Source: Caballeronia sordidicola
GTDB lineage: Bacteria; Pseudomonadota; Gammaproteobacteria; Burkholderiales; Burkholderiaceae
DNA: 64,000 nt
Reading direction: 5' to 3'
Assembly: GCF_001544455.2 (NCBI RefSeq)
Contig: NZ_FCOC02000008.1
Coordinates: forward strand, 1 to 64,000
Below, one piece after another: positions 44,465 to 53,210 of the stretch. Numbering within the stretch: position 1 is the stretch's first letter; every line of letters starts with the position of its first letter. The notes under the pieces are model-generated. The model searched no databases, was not told where the DNA came from, and saw only the letters and a program-made list of their open reading frames with translations. A program made the translations under genes and the position numbers.

Positions 44465-45385
44465 TTAAACGATCGCCCCTGGCTGGCTTGCGCGCTTCAA
44501 ACGCCAGGCCAATCCGGTTTGCGCACGCAACAGGGTTAAGCGACCGCTTGCCTCAAGCTCTATACGCTGATCGATGACATCGGCAGGGATAGTATTGAAA
44601 TCGAACAAGCCATAATGATGCGCAATCAATGCCCGGGCGCCACTGTTTTTGGCGAGCGCAACAGCTTCGTCGAGCGTGAAGTTTCCGGGCACGCCATTGC
44701 CGCTGCGCTCGGCATCGCGACCGTTCACGGGCAGCAGCGCCACGTGCGGCTCGAACGCCGACACTGCTTCATCGAGCCCAGCATACGGCACGCAATCGCC
44801 CGAGTGATACATACGCAATCCGCTTGCTTCTATCGCGTAGCCCAGCCACGGATAGCGCCCCTCGGCGTCCCGATCCAGCGACTCGTGCGCGGACGCAATC
44901 GGCGATACGAAGCAGCCGGGAAGGACCTCGATCCGCTCGCCCGCATTCACCGGAACCAGACGTTCGCTGTCAACGCCACACCGCTTGATTGCTTCATCGA
45001 CGACCGCTGCGGGAACCACGAACCTGAGATTTTGGAACTGCCGGCCAAGCGGCTGCAATGTTCCGGGGTCCATATGATCCGTGTGCCGATGCGTGCACAA
45101 CACGACATCCAGCCGGTCGAGCTCATCGGGCAAGACCGGCGCTGCCATCATTCGTGTATGAGGAAACTTCGTGCCCTTGTACTTCTGCGCGAGCGAGTCC
45201 GAGAGATACGGATCGATCAACATCCTGAAGCCACCAGACTCGATCACGAATCCAGCCTGCCCGAGCCAGTACAACACGACTTCGCCATGACGAGGCGCCG
45301 CGCCGGAATCGGCCAGCCGTTCGCGCAAGGACGTGGAAAAAGTCTCGGTCAGCAGCTGCACGTCACCAGCAGACATAACCGCCAT
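44465..45385 (-). CDS. UlaG-like metallo-beta-lactamase-fold hydrolase
   Basis: A 306-residue MBL-fold enzyme of the UlaG (L-ascorbate-6-phosphate lactonase) group. The metal motif is THRHTDHMDP, followed by ASAHE, YHSGDC and ALIAHHYGLF. Such proteins open sugar lactones or related esters. It is the last gene of a four-gene leftward operon (isomerase, AroE-like, SDR, this one) and overlaps the SDR gene by about 20 bases. An in-frame ATG at 45376 is an equally possible start. The substrate is probably a lactone produced by the operon dehydrogenases. Confidence 0.8.
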   Translation of the reverse strand: MAVMSAGDVQLLTETFSTSLRERLADSGAAPRHGEVVLYWLGQAGFVIESGGFRMLIDPYLSDSLAQKYKGTKFPHTRMMAAPVLPDELDRLDVVLCTHRHTDHMDPGTLQPLGRQFQNLRFVVPAAVVDEAIKRCGVDSERLVPVNAGERIEVLPGCFVSPIASAHESLDRDAEGRYPWLGYAIEASGLRMYHSGDCVPYAGLDEAVSAFEPHVALLPVNGRDAERSGNGVPGNFTLDEAVALAKNSGARALIAHHYGLFDFNTIPADVIDQRIELEASGRLTLLRAQTGLAWRLKRASQPGAIV

Positions 45386-46136
45386 CGGCGAGCACGATCG
45401 ATCCCGTCATGAGGCTCGATGCATCGCTTGAGAGGAACAGGATCACCGACGCAACTTCGTCCATGCGTCCGAGCCGGTTCATGGGCGTGCCGCCCACCCA
45501 TTTGTCGAACATTTCCTTGTTCTGATACACGTAGGTATTCATCTCGGTATCGATATACGTAGGCGCAACCGCATTCACCCGCACGCCGCGCGCGCCCCAT
45601 TCGGCCGCAAGCGACCGCGTAAGGTGATGTACGCCCGCCTTCGACGCGTTGTAGTTCGCCTGTTCCTGCGGACGATTGACAATGAACCCCGACATCGACC
45701 CCACGTTCACGATACTGCCCGCGCCGCGCGCAAGCATGCCTTTGCCGAACGCGCGGCAAGCCCAGAACACGCCGTTGAGATTAACGTCGATCACCTTGTT
45801 CCAGACTTCGTCCGACATGGTTTCCGCAGGATGATTCGAGATCGCGATACCCGCGTTGTTCACGAGCACGTCCACGCGCCCATGCCGCGCGACCACTGCG
45901 TCATTCACGCGTTGCGCCGCGCTCGAATCGGTGACATCGAGCAATTCGGTTTCAGCGCGATACCCCTTCGCCGCAAGGTCTGCCGCAGCTTTATCCAGCA
46001 ACTCCGCGTTCATGTCGGTGAGGACCACGAGCGCGCCGGCTTCCGCCAGCGCCTCGGCCGTGGCGAACCCGATACCGCGCGCGGCGCCCGTCACCACGGC
46101 GATCTTTTTATCGAGCTTGAATTTGTCGAGATACAT
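45363..46136 (-). CDS. Short-chain dehydrogenase/reductase (sugar or polyol type)
   Basis: A 257-residue classical SDR. The cofactor motif TGAARGIG is at residues 16-23, NNAG at 93-96, and the catalytic S147, Y162 and K166 (YNASK) are all present. D41 after the second strand favours NAD over NADP. AAGGAAG precedes the ATG at 46136. In context it may oxidise a polyol or sugar, upstream of a lactonase-type step. Confidence 0.85.
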   Translation of the reverse strand: MYLDKFKLDKKIAVVTGAARGIGFATAEALAEAGALVVLTDMNAELLDKAAADLAAKGYRAETELLDVTDSSAAQRVNDAVVARHGRVDVLVNNAGIAISNHPAETMSDEVWNKVIDVNLNGVFWACRAFGKGMLARGAGSIVNVGSMSGFIVNRPQEQANYNASKAGVHHLTRSLAAEWGARGVRVNAVAPTYIDTEMNTYVYQNKEMFDKWVGGTPMNRLGRMDEVASVILFLSSDASSLMTGSIVLADGGYVCW

Positions 46137-46149
46137 GCGTGAGTCTTCC

Positions 46150-47130
46150 TTAAACTGTTTTGGCTGGCGCGGGTTTGCCCGCTTGCGCCGCGATGCGGCT
46201 GATTTCATCGAAGCCGGGACCGCTCACCGGAATCTCGACGTGAAAGACTTCGGCGATCACGCGCGTCCATCCATAGATGAAGTAAGTCCAGCCGTCCTCT
46301 ATCTGCAGCTTGCGTGCGGTTTCCTGCGCGCGCGCCTGATCGAGGAAAACCAGATCGCCACGATAATTCAGGTCCCACACGACCGCGCGTTCCGGGAACG
46401 TGGCCGCGTTGCTCAGCGGTGAGCCCGGGGCGTCCTTGCCGAGGCCCGTCGCGTTGATCACGAGCGCGCCCGGCGACAGCCGCGCGAGCACGGCGTCGTT
46501 ATCTTCGGGTCGCGGAGCCACGACATATTCGCACGGTACATCGAATTCGAGTTCACGATGAATACGTTCGATTTCTTCGAGCCGTCCCGCCGACCGGTTC
46601 GATACGATCACCTTCGAAGGACGGTTCGCGCCCCGCGCCTTTTGCATCAGATGCCACGTCAGCGCAATGGTCGAACCGCCCGCGCCCATTGAAAACACTT
46701 CCGCGCCGGTGTTGGCGAAATGGTTCGCCGGCAGAAAACCATCGAGCGACAAGCCCGATGTAATGGGATCCTTGGCATGACAGATGAATTTTCCATCCTG
46801 CTTTGACAGGCAACTTGTCTCGCCCATGATCCTGGCGGTTGGATCGATGACGTCGAAGAGGTCCTTGCACGCCGCGTACAGATCTATCTTGTGCGTAGTC
46901 ACCAGCGCGCCAACCGACATTGGATCGTGCTTCAGGAATTCCACCGCTTCCCTGTACGCCTCGGGCGCCGCATGCGGCTGGAAGTCGATGCCTTTGATCT
47001 CGACATCGCCAAGACCGAGATGCTTCGCCCATTCCGGGAACACTCGCATGATGGAACTCTGCGCCGTCGTGACGCCAATGAAGTAGAACGTCGGACTCGG
47101 CGCGGCCTGGTATTTTGCGGAAGCGCTCAT
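46150..47130 (-). CDS. Shikimate dehydrogenase-like protein (AroE fold)
   Basis: A 326-residue AroE-family protein. An N-terminal substrate domain (TFYFIGVTTAQSSIMRVFPEW, LVTTHKIDLY) is followed by a Rossmann domain (MGAGGSTIALTWHLM, VSNRSAGRLEEI) and a NATGLGKDAPGSPL segment. It is longer than housekeeping AroE (about 275 residues) and the substrate pocket motif differs from the normal SxT. A role in a carbohydrate route is likelier than shikimate synthesis. The start at 47130 overlaps the isomerase gene by ATGA. The natural substrate is unknown. Confidence 0.75.
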   Translation of the reverse strand: MSASAKYQAAPSPTFYFIGVTTAQSSIMRVFPEWAKHLGLGDVEIKGIDFQPHAAPEAYREAVEFLKHDPMSVGALVTTHKIDLYAACKDLFDVIDPTARIMGETSCLSKQDGKFICHAKDPITSGLSLDGFLPANHFANTGAEVFSMGAGGSTIALTWHLMQKARGANRPSKVIVSNRSAGRLEEIERIHRELEFDVPCEYVVAPRPEDNDAVLARLSPGALVINATGLGKDAPGSPLSNAATFPERAVVWDLNYRGDLVFLDQARAQETARKLQIEDGWTYFIYGWTRVIAEVFHVEIPVSGPGFDEISRIAAQAGKPAPAKTV

Positions 47131-47786
47131 CGGCCGGCTCCTTCTGTGGCGAGCGCGCCGCGCGCGAGCAGCGCCTGAACTTCTTCGGGCGTGCGCTCCT
47201 TGTAATCGGGATTCGGCTCGCTGCGCCACGACCCCGCGCCGTCATCGACAATGCGCAACTTCATGCCGTTCGACTGCTCGATGATCGCGTAATCCTGCCC
47301 CGAATCCGCCGGATAACAAAACAGCATCACGAAGTCCTCCCGTCCAAGGTTCACCGACCGATGAATCCAGCGCGGCGGCACGTAACACGCCGTGTTCGCC
47401 TTCACCTCGACCACGCGCGTGTCGCCGGAGGGCGACTCCATCAGCATCACGCCGTGACCCTTCAGGCCGAAATAAAGCTCGGGCCGGTCTATGGCCGCGT
47501 GAATGTGGCCGCGCGTCATGAAGAATTCGTCGCCGACCTTTCCCGGGCTCATGCGCGTCACGCCCGTGATCAGGTCGCCGGGATTGCTGTTCGGCCGATG
47601 ATCGGTGACTTCGTACACGACCTCGTCTCCGCGCGCGGCTGCAAGCGCATTGAACGCGGCGCTGTCGGCGTAAAGCCCGCTCAGGTCGCGAAGGAATTTC
47701 TGATAGCGCGAGCCGGTGCCATTCATCAGGCCCGTCTGCAAATCGACATCGAAGGAACGGGGTTCAGGCCATTGCATCGGGTCCAT
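47127..47786 (-). CDS. Cupin-type phosphoglucose isomerase
   Basis: A 219-residue cupin of the archaeal-type PGI family. The metal ligands H94 and H96 (TRGHIHA), E103 (RPELYF) and H142 (RWIHRS) are all present and match the spacing of the Pyrococcus enzyme. It interconverts aldose and ketose phosphates such as glucose 6-phosphate and fructose 6-phosphate; here another sugar or sugar acid is possible. The family is rare in Betaproteobacteria, where the unrelated classical Pgi is standard. It is the first gene of the leftward operon. Confidence 0.8.
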   Translation of the reverse strand: MDPMQWPEPRSFDVDLQTGLMNGTGSRYQKFLRDLSGLYADSAAFNALAAARGDEVVYEVTDHRPNSNPGDLITGVTRMSPGKVGDEFFMTRGHIHAAIDRPELYFGLKGHGVMLMESPSGDTRVVEVKANTACYVPPRWIHRSVNLGREDFVMLFCYPADSGQDYAIIEQSNGMKLRIVDDGAGSWRSEPNPDYKERTPEEVQALLARGALATEGAGR

Positions 47787-47911
47787 CTCCTGGAAAAGTG
47801 CAAGCCGCCTCGCGCAGCAAAGCGAACGTTAGTTTTAATAATGATATAGTTAACTTAAATACAAAACATCAGGGTTTTCCCCGTCACTTCGACACTGTTT
47901 TTCGGCTTAAT

Positions 47912-47926
47912 GATAGCTATACTATC
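47912..47926. promoter_or_regulatory. Putative operator GATAG-CTATA-CTATC
   Basis: GATAG (47912-47916) and CTATC (47922-47926) are perfect inverted repeats around CTATA, in the AT-rich 254-base region between the divergent operons at 47786 and 48041. A related AATGATATAGTTAAC stretch lies near 47842. They may bind the RpiR regulator encoded at 53211; this is inferred from position. Confidence 0.5.
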
Positions 47927-48040
47927 GTTCAAGGTGTGCAGAGACAACGTTACTTCTACTTAAGTTGAATCGGCGTTTCTGCTCATGGAAGGAAAGCTGG
48001 AAGCGAACCATTGCTCGATCCCATCTGCTGGAGACATTCA

Positions 48041-49468
48041 ATGCAAGACAAGCAGCCCTCCGGACACACTCAGCCCAACGCCGCGGTTACGGCGCTGCGC
48101 GAGGCGCTCGGAGCCGACGTGGTCAGCCTTCCGCATGAATTCGCGGGGCGCAGGAACTCGGATTCGAGCCGCATGCCCTGCGACGAACCGTTGGCATTGA
48201 TCCGTCCGCGCACGACCGAACAGGTCGCGACCGTCATGCGGATTTGCCACGAGCACAGGCAGCCGGTCGTCACGCAAGGCGGACTGACGGGCCTCGCGGG
48301 CGGCGCGTGCTTGCTCGGCGGAGAGGTTGCGCTGAGCCTGGAACTGATGAACGGCGTAGAAGCCATCGACGAAGTCGGCGCGGCCATGACGGTCTGGTGC
48401 GGCACGCCGCTTCAGGTCGTGCAGGAAGCCGCCGATGCCGCCGGTTTCATGTTTCCGCTCGACCTCGGCGCGCGCGGAAGCTGCACGGTAGGCGGCAACC
48501 TCGCGACGAACGCAGGCGGAAACCGCGTGATCAAGTACGGAATGATGCGCGATCAGGTGCTGGACATCGAGGCGGTGCTCGCGGACGGCAGTGTGGTCGG
48601 CGGCTTGCGCAAGATGATCAAGAACAACACCGGCTACGACCTGCGCCACGTGTTGATTGGCAGCGAGGGAACGCTCGGCGTCATCACGCGCGCCGTGCTG
48701 CGGCTGCGGCCAAAACCGCGGGCGGTATCGACGGCATGGTGCGGATTGCCGGACTACGACGCGGTCACCACGCTCTTGCGACGCGCTCAGGAAGGCTTGC
48801 CCGCCGGCGTCTCGTCCTTCGAGGTCATGTGGCCTGGTTACTACGATTTCGTGTTGTCGCGGTTGCCCGAATTGCGCGCGCCGCTCGAAGGCAGGCACGC
48901 GTATTACGTGCTGCTCGAAAGCAGCGGCGCCGACCCGCAACGGCAAGCGGACGCGTTCGAGGATTTCCTCGCTGAGATGCTGGAGACAGGCGTGATCAGC
49001 GACGCCGCCCTCGCCTCCTCCGAATCCGACGCCGCCGCGTTCTGGGCGATCCGCGACGCCCCCGGCGAGTATCAGCGCCTGATTCCCGGCCGCGTTTCCT
49101 TCGACGTGAGCTTTTCGATCACAGACGTGGGCCGCGCCGCGCACGAATGCGAAAAGCTGCTTCGCGCGCGCTGGCCCAACGCAACGATCCTCATCTACGG
49201 GCATCTCGGCGACGGCAACCTGCATATCGTCGTGCAGGAACCCGACTGGCCGCCGACGACCGCGCCCCAAGTGCAGGAAGTCGTCTATGGCGTGACCGGC
49301 GCAATGGGCGGATCGGTCTCGGCCGAACACGGCATTGGCACGAAGAAACTGAAGGTGCTCGGGTTATCGAGGACACCGGCCGAACTGGCCGCGATGCGCG
49401 CAGTGAAAGCCGCGCTCGATCCGCTGAACATCTTGAACCCAGGCAAGTTGTTGTTGAACGTTGTTTAA
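48041..49468 (+). CDS. FAD-linked D-2-hydroxyacid dehydrogenase (GlcD/D2HGDH-like)
   Basis: A 475-residue flavoprotein with FAD_binding_4 and C-terminal FAD-oxidase domains. It has GGLTGLAGG, LGARGSCTVGGNLATNAGG, NNTGYDLRHVLIGSEG and a C-terminal SAEHGIGTKK. It is closely related to the gene at 22405-23823. It oxidises a D-2-hydroxyacid, perhaps an aldonate-derived one, passing electrons to the respiratory chain. The ATG at 48041 follows GGAGA. It is the first gene of the rightward operon and precedes the ABC transporter by 23 bases. Confidence 0.82.
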   Translation: MQDKQPSGHTQPNAAVTALREALGADVVSLPHEFAGRRNSDSSRMPCDEPLALIRPRTTEQVATVMRICHEHRQPVVTQGGLTGLAGGACLLGGEVALSLELMNGVEAIDEVGAAMTVWCGTPLQVVQEAADAAGFMFPLDLGARGSCTVGGNLATNAGGNRVIKYGMMRDQVLDIEAVLADGSVVGGLRKMIKNNTGYDLRHVLIGSEGTLGVITRAVLRLRPKPRAVSTAWCGLPDYDAVTTLLRRAQEGLPAGVSSFEVMWPGYYDFVLSRLPELRAPLEGRHAYYVLLESSGADPQRQADAFEDFLAEMLETGVISDAALASSESDAAAFWAIRDAPGEYQRLIPGRVSFDVSFSITDVGRAAHECEKLLRARWPNATILIYGHLGDGNLHIVVQEPDWPPTTAPQVQEVVYGVTGAMGGSVSAEHGIGTKKLKVLGLSRTPAELAAMRAVKAALDPLNILNPGKLLLNVV

Positions 49469-49491
49469 AAATCCCGATAAAAGGAGGAGAC

Positions 49492-50469
49492 ATGACGCGA
49501 TTCGTGAAGAAGGTGATGTGTGGTGTGGCGCTGGCAGTCGCAGGTGTAATCGCGGCATCGCCGGCAATGGCCGCCGACAAGATGAAAGTGGGTATCTCCA
49601 TGAAGGTGCTCAACGCGCCTTATTTTTCGGCCGCCATGGAATCGGCCAAGGCGCGCGCGGCCGAACTCGGCAATGACGTCATCACGGCCGACGCGCAAGG
49701 CAAGATGGGCAAGCAGATTTCGGACGTCGAAGACATGCTGACGCGCGGCATCAAGGTGCTGATCATCGATCCGGCCGATCCAAAAGGTCTCGTCAACGTG
49801 GTCAACACAGCGACCGCCGCGGGCGTCAAGGTGATCGTGATCGACAGCACGCTCGATCCCAAAGCCAACTACCTGACACTCGTGCAATCGTCCAACCGCG
49901 AGAACGGTGCGCTGGTTGGTTCGTGGGTCGTCGACACCATGGGCGACAAGCCGCTGAAGATCGCGCTGATCTCGGGCGAGAAAGGCAATCCGGTTGGCAA
50001 GGAACGGCGCGATGGCGTGATTGAAGGGATTGTCGAAGCGCAGCTTGCGAAGACCGGCAAGGTCAACTTGCAGATCGTGGGCCAGGGCTGGGGCAACTGG
50101 TCCGACGAAGGCGGCCTGAAGGCGATGGAAGATCTGCTCGTCGCCAACAAGGACATCAACATGGTGCTCGGCGAAAACGACAGCATGGTGCTGGGCGCGC
50201 GGCGCGCCATCGAAAGCGCGAACCGCACGGGCATCACGCTGGTTGCCGCCGCCGATGGCCAGAAGGAAGCGCTCAACCTGATCAAGCAGGGCAAGTACGG
50301 CGCGACCGCGCTGAACGATCCGGCGCTGGTTGCGCGTACGGCGGTGGATATTGGCGTGAAGGCGGCGAAGGGTGAAGCCACCAACGTGCCGAAGATCTCG
50401 TACACGCCGTCCGCTGCAATCTACAAGAGCAACGTCGACAAGTACTACAACCCCAAGGCGATTTTCTAA
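49492..50469 (+). CDS. Sugar ABC transporter, periplasmic binding protein (ribose type)
   Basis: A 325-residue class 1 binding protein. The signal peptide MTRFVKKVMCGVALAVAGV...AMA is cleaved near residue 27, and the mature part starts ADKMKVGISMKVLNAPYF. The two-lobed periplasmic-binding-protein fold is evident in VKVLIIDPADPKG and VLGENDSMVLGARRAI. It captures a sugar or polyol for the ATPase and permease that follow. A strong AAGGAGGAGA site precedes the ATG. Confidence 0.87.
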   Translation: MTRFVKKVMCGVALAVAGVIAASPAMAADKMKVGISMKVLNAPYFSAAMESAKARAAELGNDVITADAQGKMGKQISDVEDMLTRGIKVLIIDPADPKGLVNVVNTATAAGVKVIVIDSTLDPKANYLTLVQSSNRENGALVGSWVVDTMGDKPLKIALISGEKGNPVGKERRDGVIEGIVEAQLAKTGKVNLQIVGQGWGNWSDEGGLKAMEDLLVANKDINMVLGENDSMVLGARRAIESANRTGITLVAAADGQKEALNLIKQGKYGATALNDPALVARTAVDIGVKAAKGEATNVPKISYTPSAAIYKSNVDKYYNPKAIF

Positions 50470-50537
50470 CGCCTGCGGGTTCATGCAAGAGCGCGCCGGC
50501 GAGTCCGGTGCGTCCCGCATTCTGGAGACACCTTCCT

Positions 50538-52046
50538 ATGATTCCCTTTATTGCGCTGACCGGCGTGGACAAACGCTTCGGCGGCATTCACGCCATCGAG
50601 GGCGTGGATTTCGACGTCTTCAGCGGCGAAGTCCACGCGCTGGTCGGCGAGAACGGCGCGGGCAAGTCCACGCTGATGCGCATTATCGGCGGCGGTCATC
50701 AGCCCGATTCCGGGACGATCAAGGTCGAAGGACACGAGATGTCCTTTCGCAATCCGCACGCGGCGATGGAAGAAGGCATCGCGGTGATTCATCAGGAAAC
50801 GGCGTTGGCGCCGGATCTGTCCGTGGCGGAAAACGTGTTCCTGGGCGCGTTGCCGGCGGTCATCGACTGGGGAACGCTGCGCAGGAATGCACGTGCGCTG
50901 ATCGCAAGTCTCGGCTTCGATATCGATCCCGCCGCGCTCGTCGCCGACCTGTCGGCTGCGCAATGCCAGGTGATCGAGATTGCCAAGGCGCTGAGCCGTC
51001 AAGTGAAGCTCCTCGTACTCGATGAGCCCACGGCCGCACTCGCGCCATCGGATGCGAACAAGCTGCTTGAAATCGTGCGCGAGCTGCGTTCGCGGGGCGT
51101 GGGCATTGTTTATATTTCGCATCGGCTGGAAGAGGTGTTTGCGATCGCGGACCGCATCACTGTGCTGAAAGACGGCAAGCGCGTGGACACCATCAAGCCG
51201 GCCGACGTCACCATGGACGGCCTGATCCGCAAGATGGTCGGCCGCCCTCTTTCCGTGCTGTTTCCACAACGCCATGCCACGCTCGGCAAGGAAGTGCTGA
51301 AGGTCACGGCGCTGGTGCGCGGTCATGCGGTGCGCAACGTATCGTTCACGCTGCGCGCCGGTGAAGTGGTCGGCCTGGGCGGGCTGATCGGCTCGGGACG
51401 CACGGAAGTCGCACGCCTGATCTTCGGCGCGGACACGCGCGATTCCGGCACCATCGAATTGAATCAAAAGGTCATGGCGATCCGCTCGCCAATGGCCGCG
51501 GTCAAGGCCGGTATCGGCTTCGTGCCGGAAGACCGCAAGGGGCAAGGCGCGGTGTTATCCATGCCGATTCGCGTCAACGCCACGCTCGCCGCGCTGAAGT
51601 CGGTAAGCAGTCCGGGAGGGTTCCTCGCCTTCGGCCGCGAACGCGCCTTCGTGCAAAAGCTGATGGAACAACTGCGCATCAAGGCGCGCTCCATGGACGC
51701 CGATGTCTCCACGCTCTCGGGCGGCAATCAGCAAAAAGTCGTGCTGGCGAAATGGTTCCACGCGGACGGCGACCTCATCATCCTCGACGAACCCACGCGC
51801 GGCGTGGACGTAGGCGCGAAGGTCGAAATCTATACGCTCATCAACCAGCTTGCCGAACGCGGCAAGGCGGTGCTCGTGATTTCATCCGAACATCAGGAAC
51901 TCATGGGCCTGTGCGATCGAATCCTGGTGATGGGCGAAGGCGAGATTCGCGGCGAACTGCAACCCGCCGATTTCAGCGAGGAACAGATCCTCTCGCTGTC
52001 GCTGCGCCGCGCGCCGGACGAAGCGCCGGCCACGCTCACTCATTAA
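50538..52046 (+). CDS. Sugar ABC transporter ATP-binding protein (RbsA-like, two domains)
   Basis: A 502-residue fused tandem ATPase of the CUT2 type. The first domain has GENGAGKSTLMRI, LSAAQCQVIEIAKAL and LVLDEPTAAL. The second has LSGGNQQKVVLAKWF and IILDEPTRGVDVGAK. As usual in CUT2 ATPases, the second Walker A is degenerate (IGSGRTEVARL). The start at 50538 begins with MIPFIALTGVDKRFGG; a longer frame has no similarity. It powers import through the following permease. Confidence 0.9.
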   Translation: MIPFIALTGVDKRFGGIHAIEGVDFDVFSGEVHALVGENGAGKSTLMRIIGGGHQPDSGTIKVEGHEMSFRNPHAAMEEGIAVIHQETALAPDLSVAENVFLGALPAVIDWGTLRRNARALIASLGFDIDPAALVADLSAAQCQVIEIAKALSRQVKLLVLDEPTAALAPSDANKLLEIVRELRSRGVGIVYISHRLEEVFAIADRITVLKDGKRVDTIKPADVTMDGLIRKMVGRPLSVLFPQRHATLGKEVLKVTALVRGHAVRNVSFTLRAGEVVGLGGLIGSGRTEVARLIFGADTRDSGTIELNQKVMAIRSPMAAVKAGIGFVPEDRKGQGAVLSMPIRVNATLAALKSVSSPGGFLAFGRERAFVQKLMEQLRIKARSMDADVSTLSGGNQQKVVLAKWFHADGDLIILDEPTRGVDVGAKVEIYTLINQLAERGKAVLVISSEHQELMGLCDRILVMGEGEIRGELQPADFSEEQILSLSLRRAPDEAPATLTH

Positions 52047-52077
52047 ATGCATTGTGAATAATCCGGAGACCCGCATC

Positions 52078-53076
52078 ATGAATCCCAGCGCCGTCACCCC
52101 GAAAACGCATCCGGCGAGCTCGGCACAGGCCCACGCAAAACAATGGTGGTCCGTCGCGCGACGCTTCAACACGGTCGCAATCCTGATCGTGCTCGTGATT
52201 GCCGCGTCGTTTGTATCCAGCGACTTTTTCTCCGTGCCCAACCTGTCGAACATTTCGCGTCAGGTCGCGGGCGTCGGCATCATGTCGGTGGGCATGCTGC
52301 TGGTCGTGCTGACGGGCGGTATCGATCTGTCGGTGGGTTCCATCGCCGCGCTTGGCAGCGTGTTGTCCGCATTGCTGATTCCGCAGTACGGGCTGACGGT
52401 CGCCCTCCTCGCCACACTGGTTATCGGCGGCTTTTGCGGCTTCGTATCCGGCGCGCTGATCGCTTGGTTTCGCTTGACGCCGTTCGTTGTCACGCTCGCC
52501 ATGATGACGGTCGCGCGCGGTGTCGCGATGATCGTGTCGAACGGCTCGCCTATTCTCGTCGATGACCCCGGCCAGGCCCTGCTCGACTTCGGCCGTCATT
52601 CGTACTTCGGCATTCCCGGTCCCACGCTCGTGATGCTGATCGTGTTCGTGATCGGCGGCATTGCGTTGAACCGCTTGCGCGCGGGCCGCGTGGTTCGCGC
52701 GATAGGATCGAACGAAGAAGCCGTGCGGCTTTCCGGCGTGCCGGTTGCACGTCATGTGCTTGGCACGTATGTCAGCTCGGGATTGCTGGCGGCGCTCGCC
52801 GGCATTATCTCGACGTCGCGCGCGGGCGTGGGCGCGCCGACCGTTGGCGTGGGCGATGAACTCACCGTGATCGCGGCGGTGGTGATCGGCGGCGCGAGCC
52901 TTGCCGGTGGCAAGGGCGGCGCGCTGAACACGCTGATGGGCGTGCTGATTCTTGGCGTGATCGGCAACATCATGAATCTGGCGAGCGTGCCGGGATACCA
53001 TCAGCAAGTGGTGATGGGCGTGATCATTGTCGCGGCCGTGCTGTCGCAGCGCGGCGCGCGGTTCTGGCGCCGCTAG
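52078..53076 (+). CDS. Sugar ABC transporter permease (RbsC-like)
   Basis: A 332-residue CUT2 permease with eight to ten helices. Characteristic segments are LTGGIDLSVGSIAALGSVLSA, VTLAMMTVARGVAMI, AIGSNEEAVRLSGVPV and GGASLAGGKGGALNTLMG. The ATG at 52078 has GGAG upstream; a GTG at 52054 would add eight residues. It completes the transporter and is followed by a perfect hairpin at 53161. Confidence 0.9.
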   Translation: MNPSAVTPKTHPASSAQAHAKQWWSVARRFNTVAILIVLVIAASFVSSDFFSVPNLSNISRQVAGVGIMSVGMLLVVLTGGIDLSVGSIAALGSVLSALLIPQYGLTVALLATLVIGGFCGFVSGALIAWFRLTPFVVTLAMMTVARGVAMIVSNGSPILVDDPGQALLDFGRHSYFGIPGPTLVMLIVFVIGGIALNRLRAGRVVRAIGSNEEAVRLSGVPVARHVLGTYVSSGLLAALAGIISTSRAGVGAPTVGVGDELTVIAAVVIGGASLAGGKGGALNTLMGVLILGVIGNIMNLASVPGYHQQVVMGVIIVAAVLSQRGARFWRR

Positions 53077-53160
53077 GCGGAGCCGCCGCGTTTTCCGGCT
53101 AATCCGATACACTTGGAAGCCAGGTATCAACGCAGGACATCCGCACAAAGAGCACGAAGC

Positions 53161-53186
53161 ACGGGGCGCCGCTTGCGGCGCCCCGT
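53161..53186 (+). terminator. Perfect 12-bp hairpin before rpiR-type gene
   Basis: ACGGGGCGCCGC (53161-53172) and GCGGCGCCCCGT (53175-53186) are exact complements with only TT between them. It lies between the permease stop and the regulator GTG at 53211, so it probably ends or attenuates the transporter transcript. A T-run is nearly absent, so termination strength is uncertain. Confidence 0.55.
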
Positions 53187-53210
53187 TCATAATGAACGAA
53201 GGAATATCGA

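Noticed and set aside
48038..49330. 430-codon open frame opposite the FAD dehydrogenase
   Set aside because: Antisense shadow of a gene with intact FAD-binding motifs; no domain or ribosome-binding site.
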